Part shown: positions 52,420 through 60,985 of the stretch, piece after piece
Position numbering within the stretch: position 1 is the stretch's first letter
Layout of the letters: every line of letters begins with the position of its first letter
Source of the DNA: an uncultured Oscillospiraceae bacterium
Lineage (GTDB): Bacteria; Bacillota; Clostridia; Oscillospirales; Oscillospiraceae
Direction: 5' to 3'
Length of the DNA: 64,000 bases
NCBI GenBank assembly: GCA_934597585.1
Contig: CAKTSA010000003.1
Span: forward strand, 45,832-109,831
Position numbers and translations under genes: made by a program
Notes under the pieces: generated by a model
The model's input: the letters and a program-made list of their open reading frames with translations, nothing else
Database searches by the model: none
Told to the model about the DNA's origin: nothing

Positions 52420-52910
52420 GCCCCGCTGCGTCTGCCGCCCACGAAGTGGCCGGGAGACGGCTGGCGCAACGGGAAAACCGCCGACGCGCTGCCAGCGGCA
52501 GGAAAAGCGAGGCGGTTTTAAGGAAGTGTCCTGACTGGCAGGCACAAATGTGACGGCCTGTCAGATGACACGACGAGGGCCGCACAGCCGAGTCGCACGC
52601 GAAAAAATATGCCGCCCGGATGGGTGAATTTTTGGAGCGGGCGACGGGGAAAGCGGCGCAGCGCTGCCTGTGGCAGATGAAGCAAGCCGCTTTCAAGGCA
52701 GCGCCCCGTCTGGCGGCCACGAAGTGGCCGGGAGGCGGTTGGCGCAACGGGAAAACCGCCGAAGCGCTGCCAGTGGCAGGAAAAGCGAGGCGGTTTTAAG
52801 GAAGTGTCCTGACTGGCAGGCACAAATGTGACAGCCAGTCAGATGACACGACGAGGGCCGCACAGCCGAGGAGCACGCAAAAAAACACCACCCGATTGGG
52901 TGGTGTTTTT
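52420..52910. repeat. Tandem duplication (two units of about 240 bp) next to tRNA-Gly
   Basis: Two units, about 52428-52668 and 52708-52930, share CACGAAGTGGCCGGGAG, GGCGCAACGGGAAAACCGCC, GGTTTTAAGGAAGTGTCCTG and GATGACACGACGAGGGCCGC. Each finishes with a stem resembling the tRNA terminator, then TGGAGCGGGCGACG, the tRNA 3' end. The first unit has only that truncated tRNA end. A 40-bp segment between them holds GCGCTGCCTGTGGCAGATG, related to module D. No gene is seen here. Confidence 0.7.
52881..52910 (-). terminator. Terminator of tRNA-Gly
   Basis: AAAAACACCACCC and GGGTGGTGTTTTT, placed directly after the tRNA 3' end. Confidence 0.85.
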
Positions 52911-52986
52911 TGGAGCGGGCGACGAGGCTCGAACTCGCTACCTCGACCTTGGCAAGGTCGCGCTCTACCAGATGAGCTACGCCCGC
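52911..52986 (-). tRNA. tRNA-Gly (anticodon GCC), CCA encoded
   Basis: On the minus strand GCGGGCG begins the acceptor stem, GCTCATCTGGTAGAGC is the D arm, GACCTTGCCAAGGTC the anticodon arm with GCC, and GCGAGTTCGAGCCTCGT the T arm, closing with CGCCCGC, discriminator T and CCA. This tRNA is the cognate signal for the glyS T-box. Confidence 0.97.
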
Positions 52987-53038
52987 AAACGCAAGATTGA
53001 TTGTAACACAAGCTCCCGCGTTTGTCAATTCCTATTCG

Positions 53039-53689
53039 CTAATTTTTCAGTAAAATTTCAATGATGCCTGCGGCGCTCTCGTTGGGGTAGAAGGCCACCT
53101 GCCAGGTGGGCTCCTGGGCGCCGGTGAGCTCCTGCTCCACCTGGGCGGCGATGTCCCGGACCTCCTGGGCCTGGTCGCGGAAATAGCCCACCTGGACCAC
53201 CAGCTCGGCGGCCTGGTTCTCGGCGGCGGCGGTCAGCAGGGCGTGAAGGGCGGAGATGCTGGTGGCGTGGACGATGCCCTTCACCTGGGCCTCGGTGCGG
53301 CGATAGCCCAGGGAGAGCTTGATCTCGCTGTAGGAGCGGTTGTCCTGGGAGACGGTGTAGGTGATGTACTCCACGGCGTAGGCGCCCATGGGGGTCTCAC
53401 GCTGGACCTCCTGACAGGCCAGCTCGATGGCCTGCTCCGGGTCCAGGGCGTCGCTGCCGGTGGAGGAGAGCCAGATGGTGCCCTCGGCCGCGTGGTCGTC
53501 CACCAGCACCAGCAGGGCGTTGACCAGGTCCTGGTAGTTCTCCGGCTGCAGGACGTCCTTGTCGGCGCTCTCATAGTAGGAGGAGTCGTGGCGCTCCACG
53601 CTGCTGTAGCTGCGCTCCAGCAGGGAGCAGCCCGCCAGCGGCAGGGCCATGGCAAGGGCCAAAAGCAGGGCGATGATGCGGCGTTTCAT
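53039..53689 (-). CDS. Predicted lipoprotein, unknown function
   Basis: A 216-residue protein with a lipoprotein signal MKRRIIALLLALAMALPLAG and lipobox Cys21. The mature part is acidic, with alternating strands and helices (ENYQDLVNALLVLVDDHAAE, QAIELACQEVQRETPMGAYA). It ends FYPNESAAGIIEILLKN. I do not recognise the family. It starts behind GAGG and a repeated leader element. Confidence 0.8.
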   Translation of the reverse strand: MKRRIIALLLALAMALPLAGCSLLERSYSSVERHDSSYYESADKDVLQPENYQDLVNALLVLVDDHAAEGTIWLSSTGSDALDPEQAIELACQEVQRETPMGAYAVEYITYTVSQDNRSYSEIKLSLGYRRTEAQVKGIVHATSISALHALLTAAAENQAAELVVQVGYFRDQAQEVRDIAAQVEQELTGAQEPTWQVAFYPNESAAGIIEILLKN

Positions 53690-53697
53690 GGGAGTTC

Positions 53698-53905
53698 CTC
53701 CTTTTCTTCTCTGGCGAAAAATCTTCGATTTTTCTGCCAAAGGGATTGCGGCCCGCTGCGCGCCTTTGGCACTTGCCGGGCCGAGAAGTATTTTTTGCCA
53801 CGCACATGTCGCGGCAAAAAATGATTTCATTTTTTTCGCGACGTCCGCGCTGCGAACTCTGTGAGACTTTTGTGCGGCGGGGTGTCGTCACCCCGCCCTA
53901 CGAAC
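53698..53905. repeat. Repeated leader element upstream of the lipoprotein gene
   Basis: Reverse-complement copy of the element at 41600-41813. The hairpin GAAAAATCTTCGATTTTTC lies next to the gene start, CATGTCGCGGCAAAAAATGA in the middle, and a REP-like GTAGGGCGGGGTGACGACAC hairpin at the far end. Each copy abuts a start codon region on its near side. Confidence 0.7.
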
Positions 53906-53930
53906 GGGAAATAAGCTTTTGCGCCAGCTG

Positions 53931-56171
53931 TTACAGCAGCGTGATCTGCTTTTCGTCGCTGTCTTCGGGTTTTACGATTGCGCCGGCGGCGGGGAGGGTG
54001 CGGGTGCGGTAGCGGGCGGGGTTGGTGATGCCGGTCTGCTCCAGGGGCACCACCCGCTCCAGGTGGTATTTGGGCTTGATGGTCATGACCGCCACGCCCT
54101 GGGTGGCGCGGGTGGTCTTGGGGGACAGGGAGGCGGTGTGCATGAGTAGGCACCGGGGCTCGTTGGTGTACAGGGCCAGCTCCTGGTCCTCTCCGCAGGC
54201 CAGCATGGCGGTCAGGGGGGCCTTGTCGCTGTAGGCGCCGGTGAGGCGGCGGCGGTTGGAGGTGGTGGCGTAGGCGGTCAGGGGCACCTTGGCGGCCTTG
54301 CCGTTTTCGAAGAAGAACAGCATAAAGCCGCTGTAGTCCCCGGCCAGGGCCAGGTAGATGACGTTCTCGCCGTCGTCCATGCCCAGCTTGGCGCCCAGAT
54401 AGTCCCCCAGGGCCGAGGCCTTGGTCTCGCTGAACTCGCTGGCACGGATCTTGTAGACCTGCTGGCGGTCGGTGAAGAACAGCAGCTCGGCGGCGTTGGT
54501 GGCCTCGAAATACTGGGCGGGGCCGTCGCCCTCCTTGTACTTCTGCTCGCCGGACATGCGCAGGGACTGGGGGGTGATCTTTTTGAAGTAGCCCTGGCGG
54601 CTGAGGAACAGGTGGACGGGGTAGTCGTCGATGGGCTCCTCCTCCGGCTCCTCCGGCAGCTCGTGGCCGTAGACAATCTCGGTGTGGCGGGGGATGGCGT
54701 ACTTCTTCCGCACGTCGGTGAGCTCGTCGATGATGATGCGGCGGATGCGCTGGGGACGGGCCAGGGTGTCCTCTAGGTCGGCGATCTCGTCGGTGAGGGT
54801 CTCGGTCTCCGCCACCCGCTTGAGGATGTACTCCTTATTGATATTGCGCAGCTTGATCTCCGCCACGTACTCCGCCTGCACCTGGTCGATGCCGAAGGCG
54901 ATCATCAGGTTGGGGATGACCTCCGCCTCCTCCTCCGTCTCACGGATGGTGGCGATGGCCTTGTCGATGTCCAGCAGGATTCGCTTCAGGCCCTGCAGCA
55001 GGTGGAGCTTATCCTGCTTCTTTTTCAGGATGAAGTACACCCGGCGCTTGACGCACTCGGTGCGCCAGGCGGTCCACTCCTCCAGGATGCCGCCCACGCC
55101 CAGCACGCGGGGCTGGCCGGCGATGAGGATGTTGAAGTTGCAGCTTACTGTGTCCTGCAGGGGCGTCAGGCGGAAGAGCTTGGCCATCAGCTTATCCGGG
55201 TCCACGCCCCGCTTGAGATCGATGGTCAGCTTCAGGCCGCTGAGGTCGCTCTCGTCCCGCATGTCGTTGATCTCCTTCACCTTGCCGGCCTTCACCAGCT
55301 CCGCCACCTTGTCCAGAATGGCCTCGATGGAGGTGGAGTAGGGGATCTCGTAGACCTCGATCAAATTCTCCTTTTTATCGTAGCGGTAGCGGCTGCGGAC
55401 CTTGACGCCGCCCCGGCCGGTGCGGTAGATCTCCCGCAGCTCGTCCACGTCGCAGAGGATCTGACCGCCGGTGGGGAAGTCCGGCGCCAGCAGGGTGGAG
55501 GGGATGTCGTGGTCGGGGTTTTTCAGGTAGGCGATGGTGGTGTCGCACACCTCGCCCAGGCTGAAGCCGCAGATCTGGGACGCCATGCCCACGGCGATGC
55601 CCTGGTTGGCGCTCACCAGCACGTTGGGGAAGGTGGTGGGCAGCAGGGAGGGCTCCTTCATGGTGCTGTCGTAGTTGTCCACAAAGTCCACGGCGTCGCA
55701 GTCCAGGTCCCGGAACAGCTCGGCGCAGATGGGGGAGAGCTTGGCCTCGGTATAGCGGCTGGCGGCGTAGGCCATGTCCCGGGAATAGACCTTGCCGAAG
55801 TTGCCCTTGCTGTCCACAAAGGGGTGCAGCAGGGCCTCGTTGCCCTTGGCCAGACGCACCATGGTCTCATAGATGGCCTGGTCGCCGTGGGGGTTCAGGC
55901 GCATGGTCTGGCCCACGATGTTGGCGGACTTGGTGCGGCCGCCGGTGAGAAGGCCCATCTTGTACATGGTGTACAGGAGCTTCCGGTGGGCGGGCTTGAA
56001 GCCGTCGATCTCCGGGATGGCCCGGGAGACGATGACGCTCATGGCGTAGGGCATATAGTTTTCGTCCAGGGTGGCGGTGATGGGCTGATCCACCACCGCG
56101 CCCCGCAGGCCCATCACATTGGGATCCGCCGGGCGATGGACGGTACGGTCGGTTGGTGTTTTCTTTGCCAT
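53931..56171 (-). CDS. parC: Type IIA topoisomerase subunit A (ParC-like, divergent)
   Basis: DNA-cleaving subunit of a topoisomerase IV-like enzyme. The product has 746 residues: winged-helix/tower with GFKPAHRKLLYTMYKMGLL, catalytic Tyr140 in AYAASRYTEAKLSP, and a C-terminal beta-propeller-like region (about 500-746). The GyrA box is not seen, which favours a decatenating over a supercoiling role. It follows the ParE-like gene on the same strand; between them lie REP-like hairpins. Confidence 0.9.
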   Translation of the reverse strand: MAKKTPTDRTVHRPADPNVMGLRGAVVDQPITATLDENYMPYAMSVIVSRAIPEIDGFKPAHRKLLYTMYKMGLLTGGRTKSANIVGQTMRLNPHGDQAIYETMVRLAKGNEALLHPFVDSKGNFGKVYSRDMAYAASRYTEAKLSPICAELFRDLDCDAVDFVDNYDSTMKEPSLLPTTFPNVLVSANQGIAVGMASQICGFSLGEVCDTTIAYLKNPDHDIPSTLLAPDFPTGGQILCDVDELREIYRTGRGGVKVRSRYRYDKKENLIEVYEIPYSTSIEAILDKVAELVKAGKVKEINDMRDESDLSGLKLTIDLKRGVDPDKLMAKLFRLTPLQDTVSCNFNILIAGQPRVLGVGGILEEWTAWRTECVKRRVYFILKKKQDKLHLLQGLKRILLDIDKAIATIRETEEEAEVIPNLMIAFGIDQVQAEYVAEIKLRNINKEYILKRVAETETLTDEIADLEDTLARPQRIRRIIIDELTDVRKKYAIPRHTEIVYGHELPEEPEEEPIDDYPVHLFLSRQGYFKKITPQSLRMSGEQKYKEGDGPAQYFEATNAAELLFFTDRQQVYKIRASEFSETKASALGDYLGAKLGMDDGENVIYLALAGDYSGFMLFFFENGKAAKVPLTAYATTSNRRRLTGAYSDKAPLTAMLACGEDQELALYTNEPRCLLMHTASLSPKTTRATQGVAVMTIKPKYHLERVVPLEQTGITNPARYRTRTLPAAGAIVKPEDSDEKQITLL

Positions 56172-56195
56172 AGGAAACAGGTTCCTTTCTTATTT

Positions 56196-56420
56196 ACTGG
56201 CATGAAATCTGACGATTTCATTGCCAAAAGGGATGGGGGTTGCTTTTGGTGCGTAGGGGGCGATGTGGGCATCGCCCCCTACAAACGTACAGCAGCCGAA
56301 AGTTTGCGGTAGTGCGTAGGGGCGGGGTTCTACCCCGCCCGTTACATAATACTGCGGGAATTTGCGTTTATCGGTGGGAGGGGCAGAGCCCCTCCCCTAC
56401 ACACATGAGAAGCGCATCTG
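56196..56420. repeat. Three REP-like hairpins between parE and parC
   Basis: Hairpins bounded by GTAGGGG have stems GGCGATGTGGGCATCGCC, CGGGGTTCTACCCCG and GGGGCAGAGCCCC. A GAAATCTGACGATTTC hairpin also lies before the parC start. They separate two genes that are normally coupled. Confidence 0.7.
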
Positions 56421-56444
56421 CCACGTTGTTCAGACAAGCTTTTC

Positions 56445-58445
56445 TCAGCTCACGTCGATCATGTCCATGTATTTGTGGCCGTTTTCGGCGATGTATTCCT
56501 TGCGGCCGGAGAGGTTGTCCCCCAGCAGAAGGTCGAAGACGCGGGCGGTCTCCTGGGCGTCGGTGGGCAGCACCTTGATGAGGCGGCGGGTCTCCGGGTT
56601 CATGGTGGTCAGCCACATCATCTCCGGGTCGTTCTCGCCCAGGCCCTTGGAGCGCTGGATGTTGACCTTCTTGCCGGACAGCTCCCGGAGAATGTCGGCC
56701 TTTTCCCGCTCGGAGTAGGCAAACCAGGTCTTTTCGGCGGATTTCTCCCGGCAGGTGATCTCGAAGAGGGGCGTCTCGGCGATGTAGACCTTGCCCTCCC
56801 GGATCAGGGTGGGGCACAGGCGGTACAGCATGGTGAGGATCAGGGTGCGGATCTGGAAGCCGTCCACATCGCCATCGGTGCAGATGACCACCTTGCTCCA
56901 GCGGAGGTTGTTCAGGTCGAACTGGTTCAGGTCCTTGACGGCCTTGCCGGAGACCTCCACGCCGCAGCCCAGCACCTTCATCAGGTCGGTGATGACGTCG
57001 CTTTTGAAAATGCGGGGATAGTCGGCCTTCAGGCAGTTGAGGATCTTGCCCCGGACGGGCATCAGGCCCTGGAACTCCGCGTCGCGGGACTGCTTGCAGG
57101 CGCCCAGCGCGGAGTCGCCCTCCACGATGTACAGCTCACGGCGGTCCACATCCTTGGTGCGGCAGTCCACGAACTTCTGGACCCGGTTGGCGATGTCGAT
57201 CTTCTCGGTGAGCTTTTTCTTCTGGTTGATGCGGGTCTTTTCCGCCGTCTCGCGGCTGCGCTTGTTGATGAGCACCTGGGCGGCGATCTTCTCGGCGGCG
57301 TCGTGATTCTCGATGAAGTAGATCTCCAGGCGGCTGCGGAGGAACTCCGCCATGGCGTCCTGGACGAACTTGTTGGTGATGGCCTTTTTGGTCTGGTTTT
57401 CGTAGCTGGTTTGGGTGGAGAAGTTGTTGCTGACCAGGATCAGGCAGTCCTGCACGTCGGGATAGGTGATCCTGGCCTCGGATTTCAGGTACTTGTTGTT
57501 CTCCCGCAGGTACTTGTCGATGGCGCCCACCAGGGCCAGGCGGGTGGCCTTTTCCGGGCTGCCGCCGTGCTCCAGGAAGCTGGAGTTGTGGTAGTGCTCC
57601 ACGATGGACACCCGGTTGGAGAAGCACAGGGCCACGCTGAGCTTTACCTTGTACTCTGCCTTGTCGGCCCGGTCGCGGCCACGGCGCTCCGCCTCCCAGA
57701 ACACCGGCTCGGTGAGGGGGTCGTCCCCCGCCAGCTCGGCGATGTAGTCCTGGATGCCCCGGGGGTAGAGGAACTCCTCGGTGTCGAACTGGCCCGCCGC
57801 CGTCTCGTTCAGCAGGCGGAAGGTGACGCCGGCGTTGACCACCGCCTGGCGCTTCATGGCGTCCCGGTAGTAGTCCAGGGGCACGGCGATGTCGGTGAAC
57901 ACATCCAGGTCCGGCAGCCAGCGGATGCGGGTGCCGGTCCTCTTCTTGTTGGCGGTCAGCTCCTTTACCTGCAGGCCGCCGATGTTCTCACCCTTTTCAA
58001 AGTGCAGGGTGTACTCCTTGCCGCCCCGCCAGACGGTGACGTCCATGTACGCCGAGGCGTACTGGGTGGCGCAGGAGCCCAGGCCGTTGAGGCCCAGGGA
58101 GAACTCGTAGTTCTCGCTGTTTTCGTTGTCGTACTTGCCGCCGGCGTACAGCTCACAGAACACCAGCTCCCAGTTGTAGCGGCCCTCCTTCTCGTTCCAG
58201 TCCACGGGGCAGCCGCGGCCCATGTCCTCCACCTGGACGGACCGGTCCAGATAGCGGGTGACGGTGATGAGGCTGCCGTGGCCCTCGCGGGCCTCGTCGA
58301 TGGCGTTGGAGAGGATCTCAAACACGGCGTGTTCGCAGCCCTCCAGTCCGTCAGAGCCGAAAATGACGCCGGGGCGCTTCCGGACGCGGTCCGCGCCCTT
58401 CAGGCTGGTGATGCTGTCGTCGTTGTATACGTTCTTCTTTGGCAT
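56445..58445 (-). CDS. parE: Type IIA topoisomerase subunit B (ParE-like, divergent)
   Basis: ATPase subunit matching the ParC-like gene downstream. The product has 666 residues. GHKL motifs: RKRPGVIFG, ILSNAIDEAREG and GLNGLGSCATQYASAY. The toprim part shows YIVEGDSALGACKQSRD where GyrB has EGDSAGGSAK, and TDGDVDGFQIRTLI where most have TDADVDGAHIRTL. The acidic residues are kept, so activity is likely. I start at MPKKNVYNDDSIT (58445), as the longer frame is not family-like. Confidence 0.9.
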   Translation of the reverse strand: MPKKNVYNDDSITSLKGADRVRKRPGVIFGSDGLEGCEHAVFEILSNAIDEAREGHGSLITVTRYLDRSVQVEDMGRGCPVDWNEKEGRYNWELVFCELYAGGKYDNENSENYEFSLGLNGLGSCATQYASAYMDVTVWRGGKEYTLHFEKGENIGGLQVKELTANKKRTGTRIRWLPDLDVFTDIAVPLDYYRDAMKRQAVVNAGVTFRLLNETAAGQFDTEEFLYPRGIQDYIAELAGDDPLTEPVFWEAERRGRDRADKAEYKVKLSVALCFSNRVSIVEHYHNSSFLEHGGSPEKATRLALVGAIDKYLRENNKYLKSEARITYPDVQDCLILVSNNFSTQTSYENQTKKAITNKFVQDAMAEFLRSRLEIYFIENHDAAEKIAAQVLINKRSRETAEKTRINQKKKLTEKIDIANRVQKFVDCRTKDVDRRELYIVEGDSALGACKQSRDAEFQGLMPVRGKILNCLKADYPRIFKSDVITDLMKVLGCGVEVSGKAVKDLNQFDLNNLRWSKVVICTDGDVDGFQIRTLILTMLYRLCPTLIREGKVYIAETPLFEITCREKSAEKTWFAYSEREKADILRELSGKKVNIQRSKGLGENDPEMMWLTTMNPETRRLIKVLPTDAQETARVFDLLLGDNLSGRKEYIAENGHKYMDMIDVS

Positions 58446-58750
58446 ATGGGAAAAACCTCCAAGGGTGGTGGGATGGGTAGAACAGACTATCCAATATATT
58501 GTACCGCATTTTGTCAAGGGGCGCAAGGGGGATGCCGTCGACCGGCGGCGGTTTTGGGTCGGTTTTGCGGCAAAAGTTTGAAAGCGCGGCAAAAAATAAT
58601 TTTTGTGCAACCGCCGCAAGTGCCTGTCACAACAGGGTTTTGCACAGTTTCCACATTGTTTTCCACCGTAGTTATGTAAACCACTTTTTTGCGGAAAAGT
58701 TGCGTTTTTTGCCTGTAAAAACCTGGAATTTCAGCGGGAAGGGCAGAAAA
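58446..58750. other. Gap upstream of parE with two DnaA-box-like 9-mers
   Basis: About 300 bp with no gene. GTTTCCACA (58647-58655) and TTTTCCACC (58659-58667) lie 3 bp apart, resembling the boxes in oriC. A promoter for parE is probably here but I see no clear one. Confidence 0.4.
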
Positions 58751-58751
58751 G

Positions 58752-58796
58752 CAGGGTATGCGCACGGCGCATACCCTGCTTTTATAACAGGTCGGT
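58752..58796 (-). terminator. Terminator of the rnf operon
   Basis: AGCAGGGTATGCGC pairs with GCGCATACCCTGCT, followed by TTTTC; it begins 5 bp after the rnfB stop. Confidence 0.9.
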
Positions 58797-58800
58797 TGCC

Positions 58801-59712
58801 TTACTCGGCCTTGGGAGCCTCAGCCTTGGCGGCCTCCGCCTCAGCGGCGGCCTTGGCGGCAGCGGCCTTCTTCTCAGCCGCGGCCTTCTGAGCGGCCTTG
58901 AACTTCTCCTTCTCCTCGGGGGTGGGGATGGGCTCAATGGCGTTGCGGGGGCAGGCCTTGGCGCACATGGTGCAGTTGCGGCACTTGCTGTAGTCGATGA
59001 CGGCCACGTTGTTCTCCACGTGGATGGCGTCGAACTTGCAGGTGCGCTCGCACATGCCGCAGGCGATGCAGCTGTTGGCGCAGACCTTGGTGACAGCGGG
59101 ACCCTTGTCCTTGTTGGAGCAGTTGACGAACACCTTCTGCTTGTAGGGGACCTCCACGATCAGGTGGTGGGGGCAGGCAGCGCGGCAGGCGCCGCAGTTG
59201 GTGCACTTCTCCTTGTCCACGACGGCCACGCCGTCGACCACATGGATGGCGTCGAACTTACAGGCAGCGGCGCAGGAGCCGAAACCGAAGCAGCCGTATT
59301 TGCAGGCCTTGGCGTCGCCGCCGCAGACCTTGGTGGCGGCCAGGCAGTCCTTCACGCCGCGATACTCGAAGTTATCCTTGGCGCTGCAGCCGCCGTTGCA
59401 CAGCACATGGGCCACCATCTTGTCGCCGGAGGGAGCCTCCAGACCCATGATGGCCGCGATCTTGGCGGCATTCTCGGGGCCGGCGGGAGCGCAGGCGGTG
59501 ACGGGGGCCTTACCGGCCAGGATGGCCTCGGCGCAGCCGCCGCAGCCCGGATAGCCGCAGCCGCCGCAGTTGGCGCCAGCCAGACATGCCTGGATCTCAG
59601 GCAGACGGGGATCGACCTCGACCTCGAACACCTTGGCGGCCACCGCCAGGATCAGGCCGAAGATAATGGCAAGAGCGCCCAGAACAACGATTGCCCAAAT
59701 CAAAGTACTCAT
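58801..59712 (-). CDS. rnfB: Rnf complex subunit RnfB
   Basis: Ferredoxin-like entry subunit of the Rnf complex, which couples ferredoxin:NAD+ electron flow to ion pumping. The product has 303 residues: membrane anchor at 4-27, a Cys cluster CGGCGYPGCGGCAEA (about 50-64), further ferredoxin clusters (CTNCGACRAACP, CIACGMCERTC, CRNCTMCAKACP), and a charged Ala/Lys/Glu tail (about 265-303) that is longer than in most homologues. Last gene of the operon. Confidence 0.95.
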   Translation of the reverse strand: MSTLIWAIVVLGALAIIFGLILAVAAKVFEVEVDPRLPEIQACLAGANCGGCGYPGCGGCAEAILAGKAPVTACAPAGPENAAKIAAIMGLEAPSGDKMVAHVLCNGGCSAKDNFEYRGVKDCLAATKVCGGDAKACKYGCFGFGSCAAACKFDAIHVVDGVAVVDKEKCTNCGACRAACPHHLIVEVPYKQKVFVNCSNKDKGPAVTKVCANSCIACGMCERTCKFDAIHVENNVAVIDYSKCRNCTMCAKACPRNAIEPIPTPEEKEKFKAAQKAAAEKKAAAAKAAAEAEAAKAEAPKAE

Positions 59713-59728
59713 ATTCTCCTCTACCTCC

Positions 59729-60316
59729 TTACCAGACCTTCAGGCCGCTGAAGCCCATGAAGGCCAGTGCCATCAGGCCGGCGGTGACCAGCGCGATGGG
59801 GAAGCCGTCAAAGGCCTTGGGGTTGTCGCTGGAGACCTCCAGCTGCTCGCGGACAGCCGCGAACAGGAAGATGGCCAGCAGGAAGCCCAGACCGCCGGTG
59901 ATGCCGTAGACCACGGACTCGATGAAGTTGTAATCATTCTGGGTGTTCAGCAGAGCCACGCCCAGAACGGCGCAGTTGGTGGTGATCAGGGGCAGGTACA
60001 CGCCCAGGGCGGTGTACAGGGAGGGGATGTTCTTCTTCAGGAACATCTCCACGAACTGCACCAGGCCGGCGATGACCAGGATGTAGGCCACGGTCTGCAT
60101 GAAGGCCAGGTCCAGGGCGCCCAGCACCAGGTTCACCAGGTAGCAGAAGGCGGAGGCCAGGCCCATGACGAAGGTCACGGCGGCGCCCATGCCGACGGCG
60201 GTGTCGATCTTCTTGGACACGCCCAGGAAGGGGCAGATGCCCAGGAACTGGGAGAAGATAAAGTTATTGGTCAGAATAGCGCCAAGAGAAATGGCGAGCA
60301 AAGTAGTAACAGACAT
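59729..60316 (-). CDS. rnfA: Rnf complex subunit RnfA
   Basis: A 195-residue integral membrane subunit with six hydrophobic segments; conserved NNFIFSQFLGICPFLGVSKK and LPLITTNCAVLGVALLN. The Cys of CPFLG and NCA match those that hold a membrane iron-sulphur site with RnfE. Confidence 0.95.
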   Translation of the reverse strand: MSVTTLLAISLGAILTNNFIFSQFLGICPFLGVSKKIDTAVGMGAAVTFVMGLASAFCYLVNLVLGALDLAFMQTVAYILVIAGLVQFVEMFLKKNIPSLYTALGVYLPLITTNCAVLGVALLNTQNDYNFIESVVYGITGGLGFLLAIFLFAAVREQLEVSSDNPKAFDGFPIALVTAGLMALAFMGFSGLKVW

Positions 60317-60319
60317 AAC

Positions 60320-60967
60320 TTACTTGGCCTCCTTTTTCTTTTCGCTCTTGGCCAGCGCCCACTGCATCACGGCAATGAGGCAGCCCAGGGTCAGGAAGCC
60401 GCCGACGGGCAGCGTCAGGACCTTGATGCCAAATTCCTCGGGGAACAGGACCACGCCGGGAGCGCTGCCCAGAGCGCCGCCGCCCAGCAGGCCGCCGCCG
60501 AACTTGCCGCTGCCCAGGAACTCACGGACCACGCACATGACGATCAGCACCAGCGTGTAGCCGATGCCCTGGCAGATGCCGTCCACCGCGGAGGCGCCCA
60601 CGCCGTTCTTGGAGGCAAAGCCCTCGGCGCGGCCCAGGATGATGCAGTTGACGACGATCAGGGGGATGAACACGCCCAGGGAGTTGGACAGGGCGGGCAC
60701 AAATGCCTTCAGCAGCAGGTCCACGCAGGTGACGAAGCCGGCGATGACCACGATGTAGCAGGCGATACGCACTTCATTGGGGATGATCTTGCGCAGCAGG
60801 GAGATAAAGATATTGGACAGGGTCAGGATGATCAGAACGGACACACCCATGCCCAGGCCGTTGAAGAAGGACGTGGTGATGGCCATGGTGGAACACATGC
60901 CCAGCACCTGCACCAGAACGGGGTTCTGGGTGATCAGGCCTTCCTTGAGTTGCTTACCGAAATTCAT
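60320..60967 (-). CDS. rnfE: Rnf complex subunit RnfE
   Basis: A 215-residue membrane protein, paralogue of RnfA: NPVLVQVLGMCSTMAITTSF and IPLIVVNCIILGRAEGFASK. It lies 3 bp from rnfA. Confidence 0.95.
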   Translation of the reverse strand: MNFGKQLKEGLITQNPVLVQVLGMCSTMAITTSFFNGLGMGVSVLIILTLSNIFISLLRKIIPNEVRIACYIVVIAGFVTCVDLLLKAFVPALSNSLGVFIPLIVVNCIILGRAEGFASKNGVGASAVDGICQGIGYTLVLIVMCVVREFLGSGKFGGGLLGGGALGSAPGVVLFPEEFGIKVLTLPVGGFLTLGCLIAVMQWALAKSEKKKEAK

Positions 60968-60985
60968 ATTGCAGCTCCTCCTTTC

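Noticed and set aside
52693..53028. Minus-strand frame translating tRNA-Gly
   Set aside because: It covers the tRNA and duplicated flanks; such frames arise from tRNA genes and are not genes.
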